A DNA stretch of 64,000 nucleotides from Kribbella sp. VKM Ac-2569. GTDB lineage: Bacteria > Actinomycetota > Actinomycetes > Propionibacteriales > Kribbellaceae. Where the stretch lies: NCBI RefSeq assembly GCF_004216905.1, contig NZ_SGXJ01000004.1:186001-250000 (forward strand), read 5' to 3'. How positions within the stretch are numbered: position 1 is the first letter of the stretch; every line of letters starts with the position of its first letter. The notes beneath the pieces are model-generated. The model saw nothing but the letters and a program-made list of their open reading frames with translations. It had not been told where the DNA came from and did no database searches. A program made the translations under genes and the position numbers. Below, piece by piece: positions 26,370 to 34,455 of the stretch.

Positions 26370-26756
26370 CTATGCCTGGACCGGGCCGTGTGGGTGGAGT
26401 CGTCTGTCCAGCCATCGAGGCCACTTCGGCCAACGGTTCTCCCAGTCGAGTTGCCATGACCGATTGGCGAAGCCGTCAGGGTCCAGCTCGATCCCTCGTT
26501 GCCCGATCAGCTCGCCGTACTCGCGCAGGAGCTCCTGCAACCTCGCCAGGTCCGCCTCGGCAGTCAACTCCAGGATGACGAGTCCATCCTCTGTCCTCAT
26601 CCTGATGACCTGTCCGGTCTCTGTCATCGCGGCGGTGTACTCGCCGGCGTCAACGTCAACCGCTTCCATCCAGTCTTCGGCGGTGTCGAGTGACGGAAAC
26701 ATGTAGAGGTCCATGTCATCGAAGAGGAACACGACTCGCGGGTTGTCGTCGGCCAT
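26370..26756 (-). CDS. Hypothetical protein, acidic N-terminus
   Basis: This 128-residue protein is not one I recognise. It is soluble, acidic in its first half (FLFDDMDLYMFPSLDTAEDW) and rich in Trp and Arg near the end (RSWQLDWENRWPKWPRWLDR). The C-terminal part reads like a short amphipathic tail. It is followed by a convergent nucleotidyltransferase and preceded by another small gene on the same strand, 34 bases upstream. Nothing suggests export. Its length and GC3 support real coding. Confidence 0.6.
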   Translation of the reverse strand: MADDNPRVVFLFDDMDLYMFPSLDTAEDWMEAVDVDAGEYTAAMTETGQVIRMRTEDGLVILELTAEADLARLQELLREYGELIGQRGIELDPDGFANRSWQLDWENRWPKWPRWLDRRLHPHGPVQA

Positions 26757-26790
26757 GGCCTCATCATCGCGCCGCGCCCTTCGCGTGGCG

Positions 26791-27150
26791 TCAGGTGGGC
26801 GTGTTCCACTCGTAGTAGTCAGGTTCGGGATCGGTTTTGAAGCGGACGGCGTTGATGGTTGTCAGGCCGTTGATCCAGGCTTTGGAGATTCTGTGGCCGC
26901 CGTCCATCAGGCGGCCGTCTGCGGACAGAATCACTGGGTAGCTGAGGTCGGCTTTCTGAATGAGCGCGGCGTGGCGGGCGACCATTCGGCAGGTGACGGG
27001 CCTGCCGCCGAACCAGCAGTCCTCGTCGAAGTCCGGGATTGCCTCGATCGGTACGGACTCGACAGGAAGACCTTCGGACAACTTCCAGAGGCGTTCGGTC
27101 AGGTAGAAGGCTCGACCGCCGGGCACGGGACGTGAGTGCTTTTCAGGCAT
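26791..27150 (-). CDS. ParB/Srx-fold small protein
   Basis: From the ATG at 27150 this protein has 119 residues. The stretch YPVILSADGRLMDGGHRISKA near residue 78 (shown in part) resembles the ParB/sulfiredoxin N-terminal fold, in which an L-x-DGGHR motif lines the nucleotide pocket. There is no helix-turn-helix or dimer domain, so this is not a partition protein. Members are often annotated as ParB-like nucleases or chromosome-partitioning-like proteins with unknown roles. A 17-base inverted repeat abuts the start codon. The frame also opens at 27204, but that part reads poorly. Confidence 0.65.
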   Translation of the reverse strand: MPEKHSRPVPGGRAFYLTERLWKLSEGLPVESVPIEAIPDFDEDCWFGGRPVTCRMVARHAALIQKADLSYPVILSADGRLMDGGHRISKAWINGLTTINAVRFKTDPEPDYYEWNTPT

Positions 27151-27167
27151 CGGGTGATTATCACCCG
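27151..27167. promoter_or_regulatory. Inverted repeat at the start of the ParB-like gene
   Basis: CGGGTGATTATCACCCG has two perfect 8-base arms around one base and directly abuts the ATG on the minus strand. It could be an operator, or a stem that covers the ribosome site. Confidence 0.55.
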
Positions 27168-27205
27168 TGATCCTGTCCACAGGCTTCCCCACAGGGGTGA
27201 ACAAG

Positions 27206-28420
27206 TCAGTCCAGTGCGGCGGCCTTGCGTAGGAGGATTGAGCGTTCGGGTTGGTTGGTGCACAGGCGGGCTGCCAGTTCCAGTTCGGCGCGGGCCTCAG
27301 TGTGTCGGCCGAGGCGGGTCAGTAGTTCACCTCGTACGGTCGGGACCAGGTGTGAGCCGGGGAGTCGGTCCAGGGCGACCAGTTCGTCGACTATCGCGAG
27401 GGCCTGGGCCGGACCTGAGGCCATGGCTACGGCGACGGCTCGGTTGAGTTCGACCACCGGCGAGGGCGCGACCCGGCCGAGCGCTTCGTACAGCACGACG
27501 ATCCGATCCCAGTCGGTCTCCTCCACCGAGCGCGCCGATGCGTGGGCGGCGGCGATCGCGGCCTGCAGACCGTAGGGGCCGAGGCCGCGGGGCGATGCCT
27601 TGACCAGTGCGCCCAGCCCGCGGCGAATCGCCGACAAGTCCCACCGCCGCCGATCTTGGTCCTCCAGGAGGATCGCCGAACCGTCCGAGTCGGTCCGGGC
27701 CGGGAAGCGCGCCGCCGTCAGCTCGAACAACGCCAGCAGGCCGTGCACCTCCGGCTCGTCCGGCTGCAGCGCGGCCAGTGTGCGGGCCAGCCGGATCGCC
27801 TCGTACGCGACATCATGCCGCACCAGCCGCTCGCCCGACGTGGCCGTCGACCCCTCGGTGAAGATCACGTAGAGCACGCTCAGTACGCCGCTCAATCGCT
27901 CCCGGCGCTCGTCCGCCGCAGGCAGTTCGAACGGCACCCCGGCTGCGGCGATCGTCTTCTTGCCCCGGGTGATGCGGGCCTGCACGGTCGGCACGGATAC
28001 GAGGAACGCGCGGGCGATCTCCTCGCTGGACAGGCCTCCGACCACGCGCAGGGTCAGCGCCACCTGGGACTCGCGGGAAAGCACCGGGTGGCAGCTGATG
28101 AACATCAGCGCCAGGATGTCGTCGTCGATCCTGTCCGGGTCGATCTCGTCGTCGACGACCGATGCCGTCGCCAGCAGCGCGTACCTATCCTTCAGGGCGG
28201 TACGGCGGCGGATCGCGTCGATCGCCCGCCGCCGGGCCGTGGCCATCAGCCAGCCGGCCGGACTGGCCGGAGCGGCAACCGGCCACGACACCAGTGCCTC
28301 GGCCACCGCCTCCTGTGCCGCATCCTCGGCCAACCCGAAATCACCGGTGAACCGGGTCAGCGCGGCGACGATCCGCGCTGACTCGATCCTCCAGACGGCC
28401 TCGACGCCGGCCGCATCCAT
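27206..28420 (-). CDS. ECF42-type RNA polymerase sigma factor
   Basis: This 404-residue protein has sigma region 2 (about 10-80, GLAEDAAQEAVAEALVSW and TARRRAIDAIRRR) and region 4 (about 110-165, VALTLRVVGGLSSEEIARAF). A long C-terminal extension of ~220 residues follows, rich in TPR-like helices (RHTEARAELELAARL). This plan is that of ECF42 factors, which carry a C-terminal regulatory domain in place of an anti-sigma factor and are encoded with DGPF/YCII proteins. It overlaps the YCII gene upstream by one base, as expected. The ATG at 28420 gives a complete region 2. Confidence 0.92.
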   Translation of the reverse strand: MDAAGVEAVWRIESARIVAALTRFTGDFGLAEDAAQEAVAEALVSWPVAAPASPAGWLMATARRRAIDAIRRRTALKDRYALLATASVVDDEIDPDRIDDDILALMFISCHPVLSRESQVALTLRVVGGLSSEEIARAFLVSVPTVQARITRGKKTIAAAGVPFELPAADERRERLSGVLSVLYVIFTEGSTATSGERLVRHDVAYEAIRLARTLAALQPDEPEVHGLLALFELTAARFPARTDSDGSAILLEDQDRRRWDLSAIRRGLGALVKASPRGLGPYGLQAAIAAAHASARSVEETDWDRIVVLYEALGRVAPSPVVELNRAVAVAMASGPAQALAIVDELVALDRLPGSHLVPTVRGELLTRLGRHTEARAELELAARLCTNQPERSILLRKAAALD

Positions 28421-28836
28421 CAGCTCTGGCCGTTGCTCTGGCGGTAGGCGTCTTCCTTGACGAACTTCGCGCTGTCCTGCGGGACCTCGTCCTCGCCGGG
28501 CACCCGCCGTACCTCGATCTTGGATCCGGGCACCGCCGGGACCCGCTTGGCCCACTCGACCGCCTCCTGCTTCGAGGCGACGTCGAGCACGAAGTAGCCC
28601 CCGAACAGTTCCTTGGTCTCGCCGTACGGTCCGTCCGTGACGATCGGCGCCTCGTCGGTGAAATGCACGACGACGCCCTGGGCCGGATCGTCCAGGCCTT
28701 CGGCTGCGACGTACACCCCGGCCTTGTCCATCGCCTCGATGAACTGGCGCGTCGTGGTCATCATCTCGTCGATGTTGGCCATCATGGCCGCGTTCGTCTC
28801 GTCGGTGCCCCGCATGATCAGCATGTACTGCGCCAT
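28420..28836 (-). CDS. YCII/DGPF-domain protein, partner of the ECF42 sigma factor
   Basis: This 138-residue protein starts MAQYMLIMRG and has the DGPF signature as TDGPYGETKELFGGYFVLD. YCII-domain proteins are small ferredoxin-like-fold proteins whose role with ECF42 factors is unknown. The stop overlaps the sigma-factor start by one base (TGATG). A second, different YCII gene starts divergently at 29051. A candidate ECF42-type promoter lies about 50 bases upstream. Confidence 0.9.
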   Translation of the reverse strand: MAQYMLIMRGTDETNAAMMANIDEMMTTTRQFIEAMDKAGVYVAAEGLDDPAQGVVVHFTDEAPIVTDGPYGETKELFGGYFVLDVASKQEAVEWAKRVPAVPGSKIEVRRVPGEDEVPQDSAKFVKEDAYRQSNGQS

Positions 28837-28885
28837 CACGTACTCCTTGTCCGACGGGGCCGCCTCTCGGCCCTCGCACCCCCAG

Positions 28886-28912
28886 GTCGAACGAGCGGCC
28901 CGCGGATCGACA
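28886..28912 (-). promoter_or_regulatory. Candidate ECF42-type promoter
   Basis: On the minus strand TGTCGA (28912-28907) is followed after 17 bases by CGAC (28889-28886). As I recall, ECF42 promoters have TGTCGA at -35 and CGAC or CGTC at -10, so this would be autoregulation of the YCII-sigma operon. Confidence 0.5.
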
Positions 28913-29050
28913 CGACCCCGAAGAAACTTCCCGCCCCCGCTCCCAAGCATGCCGCACAGATTGGTTGTGGGATGGTGTCGGATTGGGGTGTTGGCGTTCG
29001 TGGAGTTGGTGTGGCGGCCGTTCGGGTTGCCGCGCCGAGAGGAGATGACA

Positions 29051-29428
29051 GTGGCTGAATATCTGATCACGTTCAACGACGAGTGGGTGCCTGACCAGAC
29101 GGCGGAGGACCTGCGCACCAAGAGCGCCGCTGGGAAGGCAGTGATCGCGGAGATGGAGGAGGCCGGAATCTTCCTCTTCAGCAACGGCGGGATCGACGCC
29201 TCCACCGCGATCTGCAGCGTCGAGGCGAAGGACGGGGAGCCGATCTTCAGCGACGGGCCGTACGTCGAGACCAAGGAGCACCTCGGTGGTTTCTGCGTCG
29301 TCGACGTACCGGACGACGAGACGGCCCGCTACTGGGCCGGCCGCCTGGCCGTCGTACTCAACTGGCCGCAAGAGATCCACCGCTTCCCCGGCCACGTACG
29401 CCACAACCGCCCGACCGAAACCATCTGA
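29051..29428 (+). CDS. YCII/DGPF-domain protein, divergent copy
   Basis: I chose the GTG at 29051, which has GAGAGGAG six bases upstream, giving 125 residues; an ATG at 29045 sits too close to that site. The DGPF signature is FSDGPYVETKEHLGGFCVVD. It shares the plan of the YCII protein at 28420-28836 but differs in most positions, so it is an older paralog. It is divergent from the YCII-sigma operon and may be a target of the sigma factor. Confidence 0.88.
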   Translation: MAEYLITFNDEWVPDQTAEDLRTKSAAGKAVIAEMEEAGIFLFSNGGIDASTAICSVEAKDGEPIFSDGPYVETKEHLGGFCVVDVPDDETARYWAGRLAVVLNWPQEIHRFPGHVRHNRPTETI

Positions 29429-29522
29429 ACCCGCGCGGATGGGCGAGCTACCCCGCTCGCCCACCCCGCGGCAGGTACAAACTCGCTGGTCAAGATATCG
29501 GGCCGTAGGTAGCCTCGCCGGG

Positions 29523-30026
29523 GTGTCGATCTGGAGTGTGCCTGAGCGGGTTGAGCCGCCGAATAATCCGATCGACGAGCGGTCCGCGCTCGAAGATCGT
29601 CTCGAGTTCCAGCGGACGACGTTGCTGCTGAAGTGCGGTGGGCTGACGCCGCAGCAGTTGGTGCTGCGGTCGGTGCCGCCGTCGTCGATGTCGCTGCTCG
29701 GCCTGGTTCGGCATCTGTCCGGAGTCGAGGCCTGGTTCCATGAGTACGACGGTCAACCGGATCACCTGTACTTCTGGGACTACGTGCCGGGGGCGGCAAA
29801 GGGATTCGATGTCGACCCCACGCGGGCCGCCGACGACCTGGCCAGCTACCAAGCGAGTGTCGCCCGGTCGCGTGCCGCTGTCGCAGGTCTCGCTCTCGAC
29901 GAAGTCAGCCCCGGCGAGGACTACACGCTGCGGTGGATTTACCTGCACATGATCGAGGAGTACGCGCGCCATAACGGCCACGCGGACCTTCTCCGCGAGC
30001 GCATCGACGGCGCGACGGGCGAATAG
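29523..30026 (+). CDS. DinB/DUF664 family protein
   Basis: This 167-residue protein is a DinB-like four-helix protein of the DUF664 type, a family that includes mycothiol-dependent transferases. Likely metal or thiol ligands are in GLVRHLSGVEAWF and in the C-terminal motif HMIEEYARHNGHADLLRERI. The GTG at 29523 is the best start, though its ribosome site is weak and starts a few codons downstream cannot be excluded. The precise reaction is unknown. A 3' fragment of a related gene lies at 31543-31632. Confidence 0.85.
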   Translation: MSIWSVPERVEPPNNPIDERSALEDRLEFQRTTLLLKCGGLTPQQLVLRSVPPSSMSLLGLVRHLSGVEAWFHEYDGQPDHLYFWDYVPGAAKGFDVDPTRAADDLASYQASVARSRAAVAGLALDEVSPGEDYTLRWIYLHMIEEYARHNGHADLLRERIDGATGE

Positions 30027-30029
30027 CTC

Positions 30030-30677
30030 TCAGGTCGTGAAGGCCCAGGACGCCATCAGCGGGAACTCGGCCTGCCAGAAGGGATCGCCGTGGTCTCCCT
30101 CGCGTTCGGTGATGACCACGTCTGCTTCGGCGTCGCGGAAGGCGTCGGCCCAGCGGGCGGCGTTCTCCATGAACCAGGGCTCCAGCGTGCCGGCGACCAG
30201 GTACGCGCGTGGGAGCGGGCTCGGCATGACCTCCGGTGGCCGGTAGCCGCCACCAGGTGAGGCGGCGAAGATCGAGCCGTAGATGTCCGGGTGTCGAACG
30301 CCCATGGCCAGGGCGAGTTCAGCGCTCGCCGATACGCCACATACCGCGGTCCGTTCGGCCGGCAGCGCGACGCCGAAGCGGGAGCGCACCCAGTCGCGCA
30401 CGTCCTCTACGAAGAACTTCTCGTGTGCCGCGAACCGTTCCTCGTTGAACGACGGCGAGTACTCCTCGATCCGCGCCATCTCGTCCGAGTCGTCCGTACG
30501 GTACGCACCGACCACCATCGTCGGCGGTACGTCGGCCTGCTCGAGATCCCCGCCCCACTGGGTGATCAGTTGGCCGTCACCCGCGAACACGATGGCTTCC
30601 GGTGGATCCGCCGGCAAGTAGACGGATACCTGCCGTCCACCGTCGTACTCGAACGTCTCGGTGACGAGTTCTCCCAT
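30030..30677 (-). CDS. Alpha/beta-hydrolase, Esterase D / enterochelin-esterase-like
   Basis: This 215-residue protein has the alpha/beta-hydrolase layout of the Fes/esterase-D family. The nucleophile elbow is probably GVSASAELALAMG, with Ser in G-x-S-x-S. An acid region and GDHGDPFW near the C-terminus would supply the catalytic histidine. No signal peptide is seen, so it is cytosolic. Five bases separate it from the upstream Nudix gene, so they form an operon. The substrate is not evident. Confidence 0.8.
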   Translation of the reverse strand: MGELVTETFEYDGGRQVSVYLPADPPEAIVFAGDGQLITQWGGDLEQADVPPTMVVGAYRTDDSDEMARIEEYSPSFNEERFAAHEKFFVEDVRDWVRSRFGVALPAERTAVCGVSASAELALAMGVRHPDIYGSIFAASPGGGYRPPEVMPSPLPRAYLVAGTLEPWFMENAARWADAFRDAEADVVITEREGDHGDPFWQAEFPLMASWAFTT

Positions 30678-30682
30678 TGATC

Positions 30683-31159
30683 TCACCGTTCCAGTGGGCA
30701 CAGGGTCGCGAGGGCTGCGTCGATCGGGTACAGATCGGTCAGCGGCTCGCCTGGGGTCCACCAGACAGCCTCTGACATCTCCTCGTTCGGCGCGAACGGC
30801 CGGGGCGTGTCGACGTACCCGCGGTAGATGGCGAGGAACTCCAGCCGATCGTCGGGCGCGACCCGGATCTTCACCACCCCGGCGAAGTCGAGGGAGTCCG
30901 CACGCTGACCACTCTCTTCGTCGAGTTCCCGTACGGCGGCCTCGCGAGCCGACTCCCCCGGGTCGATCATCCCGCCGGGCAGCTCCCAGGCCTGATGGAA
31001 CCGGTTGAAGACCATCAGGCACTTGTGACCCCACCAGAGCACAACGAGTGAGGCGGTCAGGGGCACGGAGGCCTCGAGGCTGCCGAGATCCTCTTCGTGG
31101 AGGCGGTCGAAGGTGAGGAGGACCGAACCGTCGGTGTTCTGGACCGGGAGGTCGTACAT
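30683..31159 (-). CDS. Nudix hydrolase
   Basis: Nudix enzymes hydrolyse nucleoside diphosphates linked to another group. The 158-residue protein has a full Nudix box, GGMIDPGESAREAAVRELDE followed by ESG. Gly, Glu and the REVxEE-type residues (here RELDEE) are in place. It is a single-domain form with a C-terminal strand (YPIDAALATLCPL). It precedes the esterase by five bases. The substrate is unknown; it is not obviously a MutT, since the flanking sequence differs. Confidence 0.9.
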   Translation of the reverse strand: MYDLPVQNTDGSVLLTFDRLHEEDLGSLEASVPLTASLVVLWWGHKCLMVFNRFHQAWELPGGMIDPGESAREAAVRELDEESGQRADSLDFAGVVKIRVAPDDRLEFLAIYRGYVDTPRPFAPNEEMSEAVWWTPGEPLTDLYPIDAALATLCPLER

Positions 31160-31188
31160 GGGTCACGAGTGTTGCAAGACTGGTGGGC

Positions 31189-31527
31189 GTGAGTGAAATG
31201 GATTTCAGTGGTTATCAGCAGGCGGCGGCGCGGACCGGTGGGCTGGTTGCGACCGATCATCCGATCGTGTACCCGACCTTGGGCCTGGTGAACGAGGCGG
31301 GCGAGGTCGCCGGCAAGGTGAAGAAGATCTTCCGGGATCGGCAAGGCGTGATCACCGAGGCGGATCGGCAAGCGCTGACGCTCGAGCTGGGTGACGTGCT
31401 CTGGTACCTGTCCGAGCTGTGCACCAGGCTCGAGATCCGGCTCGAGGACGTTGCCGAGCACAACATCGCCAAGCTCGCCGACCGGGCGTCCCGCGGTGTC
31501 CTCGGCGGCGACGGCGACCTGCGCTGA
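31189..31527 (+). CDS. MazG-like nucleotide pyrophosphohydrolase
   Basis: This 112-residue protein is an all-alpha NTP pyrophosphatase of the MazG superfamily. The metal-binding motif ExxE is seen in LGLVNEAGEVAGKVKK and the second helix in LELGDVLWYLSELCTRL. MazG-like enzymes hydrolyse nucleoside triphosphates to monophosphates, cleaning the nucleotide pool. The start is a GTG at 31189; an ATG at 31198 is an alternative. It stands divergent from the Nudix-esterase pair. Confidence 0.88.
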   Translation: MSEMDFSGYQQAAARTGGLVATDHPIVYPTLGLVNEAGEVAGKVKKIFRDRQGVITEADRQALTLELGDVLWYLSELCTRLEIRLEDVAEHNIAKLADRASRGVLGGDGDLR

Positions 31528-31542
31528 GTGCAGGGCCGGAGT

Positions 31543-31632
31543 CTATTCGCCGGTCGTGCCGTCGAGGGACTCGCGGAGGAGGTCGGCGTGACCGACGTGG
31601 CGGACGATCTTCTCGATCACGATGTCGTTCAT
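31543..31632 (-). pseudogene. 3' remnant of a DinB/DUF664 gene
   Basis: The last 29 codons end in a stop and read HVGHADLLRESLDGTTGE. This closely matches the C-terminus of the DinB protein at 29523-30026 (HNGHADLLRERIDGATGE). The rest of the four-helix domain is missing; upstream in frame only about a dozen doubtful residues can be read before the adjacent Nudix gene. It is most simply the tail left by deletion of a second DinB gene. Confidence 0.6.
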
Positions 31633-31670
31633 GCCTCTCCGATGCCTGAGCCGGCCGGAGATCGACAGGT

Positions 31671-32147
31671 CTAGTGCTCGATCAGTCCGCCTGCTTCGAC
31701 GGGCGGGACGTGACCGGTGAGCGGGCGGGACTGGGCCAGGGCGACGCCGACGTCGACCAGGGCGGCGCGACGGAGCGTCGGGACCTCGGCGATCGGGGTC
31801 CAGACGGATTCGGCGGTCTCACCGTTGGGTTCGGGGCGCGTGGTGCCGGCGGTGATCCGTACGGCGTAGAAGATTCCGATGTTCTGATGGTCATCGGACC
31901 CGGGACGACGACGTACGGCGGCCGGCACGATCCGCGAGTCGACCCCCAGCAGCCGCTCGACGACCGACTCGTACCCAGTCTCCTCGGCGACCTCGCGCGT
32001 CACAGTGTCGAACGGATCCTCACAAGGCTCGACACCACCACCCGGCAGAGTCCACCAACTCCCATCCCCGTACGGCGAGACATACCGAGCCAGCAACACC
32101 CGCCCGTCCTCGACACACACCGCGTACGCCGCCACCCGTCGACTCAT
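31671..32147 (-). CDS. Nudix hydrolase
   Basis: This 158-residue protein carries the Nudix box GGGVEPCEDPFDTVTREVAE followed by ETG. It has the N-terminal strand VAAYAVCVEDGRVLLARY, typical of MutT-like enzymes that act on modified nucleotides or nucleotide sugars. It is unrelated in detail to the Nudix protein at 30683. It lies 19 bases after the VOC gene on the same strand. The substrate is not predictable. Confidence 0.9.
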   Translation of the reverse strand: MSRRVAAYAVCVEDGRVLLARYVSPYGDGSWWTLPGGGVEPCEDPFDTVTREVAEETGYESVVERLLGVDSRIVPAAVRRRPGSDDHQNIGIFYAVRITAGTTRPEPNGETAESVWTPIAEVPTLRRAALVDVGVALAQSRPLTGHVPPVEAGGLIEH

Positions 32148-32166
32148 CCCAGGACCCTAACCGGCG

Positions 32167-32868
32167 TCAGATGCAGAACGGGTGCCCTGCCGGGTCGGCG
32201 TACACGTAGTGGTCCGGTCCGGTGGTTTGAAGCGGTTGAGCGCCGACCGCCAACGCATGATCGCGCGCAGCAGGCACATCGTCCGTGGAGAGATCCAGGT
32301 GAACCTGCTGCGGGTACGCCGGGTCGGGCCATCGCGGAGCCGCGGCATCGGAACGCTGGAAGGCAAGCGCCGGCGAGTCGGCCACCACGACCCGGTCGGG
32401 ACTATCGAGTTCGCGCTCAGGCAGGTCGAGGAGCGCGCTGTAGAACGTGGCCAGCGCCTGCGGTTCGGGGCAGTCGATGACGATCCGAGCGATCTTCGCC
32501 CGGTCAGTCGCCGATTCGCGCAGGCAGAACGGGTGGCCGATTGGATCGGCGTACACCTGCCAGGCCTGTGAGTCGTCGAGCAGCGTCGCACCGGGAACCT
32601 CGACCTGCGCGAGATCGGGTACGGCGATGTCGAGGTGCATCTGCTGTGGGTACGCCGGATCCGGCCACCGTGGCGGCTGGTAGTCGATCGGCCCGTCGCC
32701 GAACCCGAGGTTGAGTCGATCGTCGCCGATCAGGAACCAGTCCTCGCGGATCACGCGCATTCCCAGCAGTTCCGCGTAGAACCTCGCGATCGGCCGGGCC
32801 CCATGGTCGTAACTCTCAGGCGTGTTCCCGGGGCACGCGAACACGACGTTCTGAATCCCGAGCTTCAT
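32167..32868 (-). CDS. Two-module VOC (glyoxalase-like) protein
   Basis: This 233-residue protein contains two tandem vicinal-oxygen-chelate modules, about residues 1-125 and 126-233. Both end in a near-identical metal-binding segment: WQVYADPIGHPFCL in the first and HYVYADPAGHPFCI in the second. Each also carries PRWPDPAYPQQ(M/V)HLD. Such proteins bind a metal and act as dioxygenases, isomerases or antibiotic-binding proteins; the role here is open. GGAGGCTGGAGA precedes the ATG. Confidence 0.88.
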   Translation of the reverse strand: MKLGIQNVVFACPGNTPESYDHGARPIARFYAELLGMRVIREDWFLIGDDRLNLGFGDGPIDYQPPRWPDPAYPQQMHLDIAVPDLAQVEVPGATLLDDSQAWQVYADPIGHPFCLRESATDRAKIARIVIDCPEPQALATFYSALLDLPERELDSPDRVVVADSPALAFQRSDAAAPRWPDPAYPQQVHLDLSTDDVPAARDHALAVGAQPLQTTGPDHYVYADPAGHPFCI

Positions 32869-32964
32869 TCTCCAGCCTCCCAGTTGCCGACGGTACGCCG
32901 CCAACGCGCCGTACTGGCAGGCCCATGTGGAATAGGTTCGGTGCGGCGGGAGGTTGGGGCGGGT

Positions 32965-33747
32965 ATGACAGTTGAGATCGGGGTCATTCTGCCGACGTCG
33001 TCGCCGGATCCGGCGCGGGCGATTCTCGGGGACGTGCGGGAGAGTGCGCGGTACGCCGAGGAGGTCGGGCTGGACTCGGTGTGGTCGACGGATCATCTGG
33101 TCGCGAGTGCGCCGATGCTGGACAGTTCCGTCGTACTGGCGACCGCGGCTGCGGTGACCGAGCGGATCACGGTCGGGTACAACGTGATGTTGCTGGCATT
33201 GCGGCCGGTTGCGTGGGCGGCGAAGCAGATCAGCACGTTGCAGCTCGTGTCGAACAACCGGCTCGTACTGGGCGTCGGGACCGGCAACCCTGCGCACGGT
33301 GATGTCGGCTGGCGGGCGGCCGGTGTCGAGTTCGCGGACCGCGGGCGGCTGACGGACGAGGCGCTCGCCGTACTCCCGGATCTCATCGCGGGCAAACCCA
33401 CGACACTCGGGACGGACCTCGACGTGACGATCGCGCCCGGGTCGCCGGTGCCGCCGATCTTCGTGGCCGGGAACGGTGTACGGGCGCATCGGCGAGCGGC
33501 GGCGTACGCCGATGGATGGGCGACGATCGCGATGTCACCGGACGAGGTGCGGACGAGCCTGGAGCGGATCAACGAACTTGCCGATGGCAAGCAGTTGAAG
33601 GCGACCGTGGTCGCGCCGCAGCTCGACGGCGATCCGCTCGAGCAGCTCGCCGCGTACGAGGCAGCCGGTGTCGAGCGCATCATCCTGCCGCCCACCGGTG
33701 ACTGGCACGACGACTACGACCGGGCCGCCGCGCTGAAAGTGGGCTGA
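32965..33747 (+). CDS. Luciferase-like (LLM) flavin-dependent oxidoreductase
   Basis: This 260-residue protein is a TIM-barrel FMN or F420-dependent oxidoreductase of the luciferase-like superfamily. Signatures are SARYAEEVGLDSVWSTDH, KQISTLQLVSNNRLVLGVG and GVRAHRRAAAYADGWA. It is shorter than most (~290-350 residues), mainly by a compact C-terminus. The ATG at 32965 follows GGGAGG and is divergent from the VOC gene. Whether it uses F420, common in actinobacteria, cannot be decided here. Confidence 0.88.
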   Translation: MTVEIGVILPTSSPDPARAILGDVRESARYAEEVGLDSVWSTDHLVASAPMLDSSVVLATAAAVTERITVGYNVMLLALRPVAWAAKQISTLQLVSNNRLVLGVGTGNPAHGDVGWRAAGVEFADRGRLTDEALAVLPDLIAGKPTTLGTDLDVTIAPGSPVPPIFVAGNGVRAHRRAAAYADGWATIAMSPDEVRTSLERINELADGKQLKATVVAPQLDGDPLEQLAAYEAAGVERIILPPTGDWHDDYDRAAALKVG

Positions 33748-33805
33748 CGAAAGCCTCACGGATTGGACCTTTCGAGGGTTCGCGTCGGTGGGGAGACTGG
33801 ATTTC

Positions 33806-34420
33806 ATGTACGTTCCTGCGCACTTCGCCCCCGACGACGAGGCAGTTCTGGAGTTGCTCGCCCACCACGGGGCCGCGGATCTGGTGACGATGACGCCCGA
33901 CGGGTTGACGGCGACGATGTTGCCGTTCATCCACGACCGCGAGCGGAACGTGCTGCTCGGCCACCTGGCGCGGAACAACGAGCACTGGCGCCTCCCCGTG
34001 ATCGGCGACGCGCTGGTGATCATGCACGGACCGGACGCCTACGTCTCGCCGACCTGGTACGCCTCCAAGCGCGACCACGGCCGCGTCGTCCCGACCTGGA
34101 ACTACATCACCGCCCACGTGCACGGAACGATGACCGTGTACGACGACCCTGCCTGGGTCGAGAACGTCGTACGGCGCTTGTCCGACCATCACGAGACAGG
34201 TCGGGCGGAGCCGTGGTCGGTGGACGATGCGCCGGCGAAGTACGTCAGCGGGCAACTGCGGGCGATCGTCGGCGTGGAGATCGGGATCAAGCGGATCGAG
34301 GCCAAGTTCAAGCTCAGCCAGAACCGCCCGGCCGCGGACGTCGACGGCGTGATCGACGGCCTCCGGGCCGACGGCGACGACCGGTCGGCCACAGCAGTCG
34401 CCCAGCACCGCCCTTCTTGA
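33806..34420 (+). CDS. PaiB-like FMN-binding protein
   Basis: This 204-residue protein belongs to the PaiB / FMN-binding negative transcriptional regulator family. It begins with the typical MYVPAHFAPDDEA. It shows the split-barrel flavin-binding pattern with LGHLARNNEHW, ALVIMHGPDAYVSPTWY and VPTWNYITAHVHG, and ends in the family's helical KFKLSQNRP segment. I chose the ATG at 33806, with GGGGAG about ten bases upstream. Despite the name, DNA binding is doubtful; an oxidoreductase role is as likely. Confidence 0.9.
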   Translation: MYVPAHFAPDDEAVLELLAHHGAADLVTMTPDGLTATMLPFIHDRERNVLLGHLARNNEHWRLPVIGDALVIMHGPDAYVSPTWYASKRDHGRVVPTWNYITAHVHGTMTVYDDPAWVENVVRRLSDHHETGRAEPWSVDDAPAKYVSGQLRAIVGVEIGIKRIEAKFKLSQNRPAADVDGVIDGLRADGDDRSATAVAQHRPS

Positions 34421-34448
34421 CCTTGACCTAGAGGGCAAGGTTTACGAT
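34417..34448 (+). promoter_or_regulatory. MerR-type promoter with inverted repeat
   Basis: TTGACC (34417-34422) and TACGAT (34443-34448) are 20 bases apart, the over-long spacing that MerR-family activators correct. Between them lies the inverted repeat ACCTTG-N10-CAAGGT (34420-34441). The start codon at 34456 is only eight bases past the -10, so the message is probably leaderless. Confidence 0.55.
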
Positions 34449-34455
34449 TCCCGCC

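Noticed and set aside
27174..27182. Single DnaA-box-like CTGTCCACA near the ParB-like gene
   Set aside because: An isolated one-mismatch box, with no partners in the spacer, is expected by chance.
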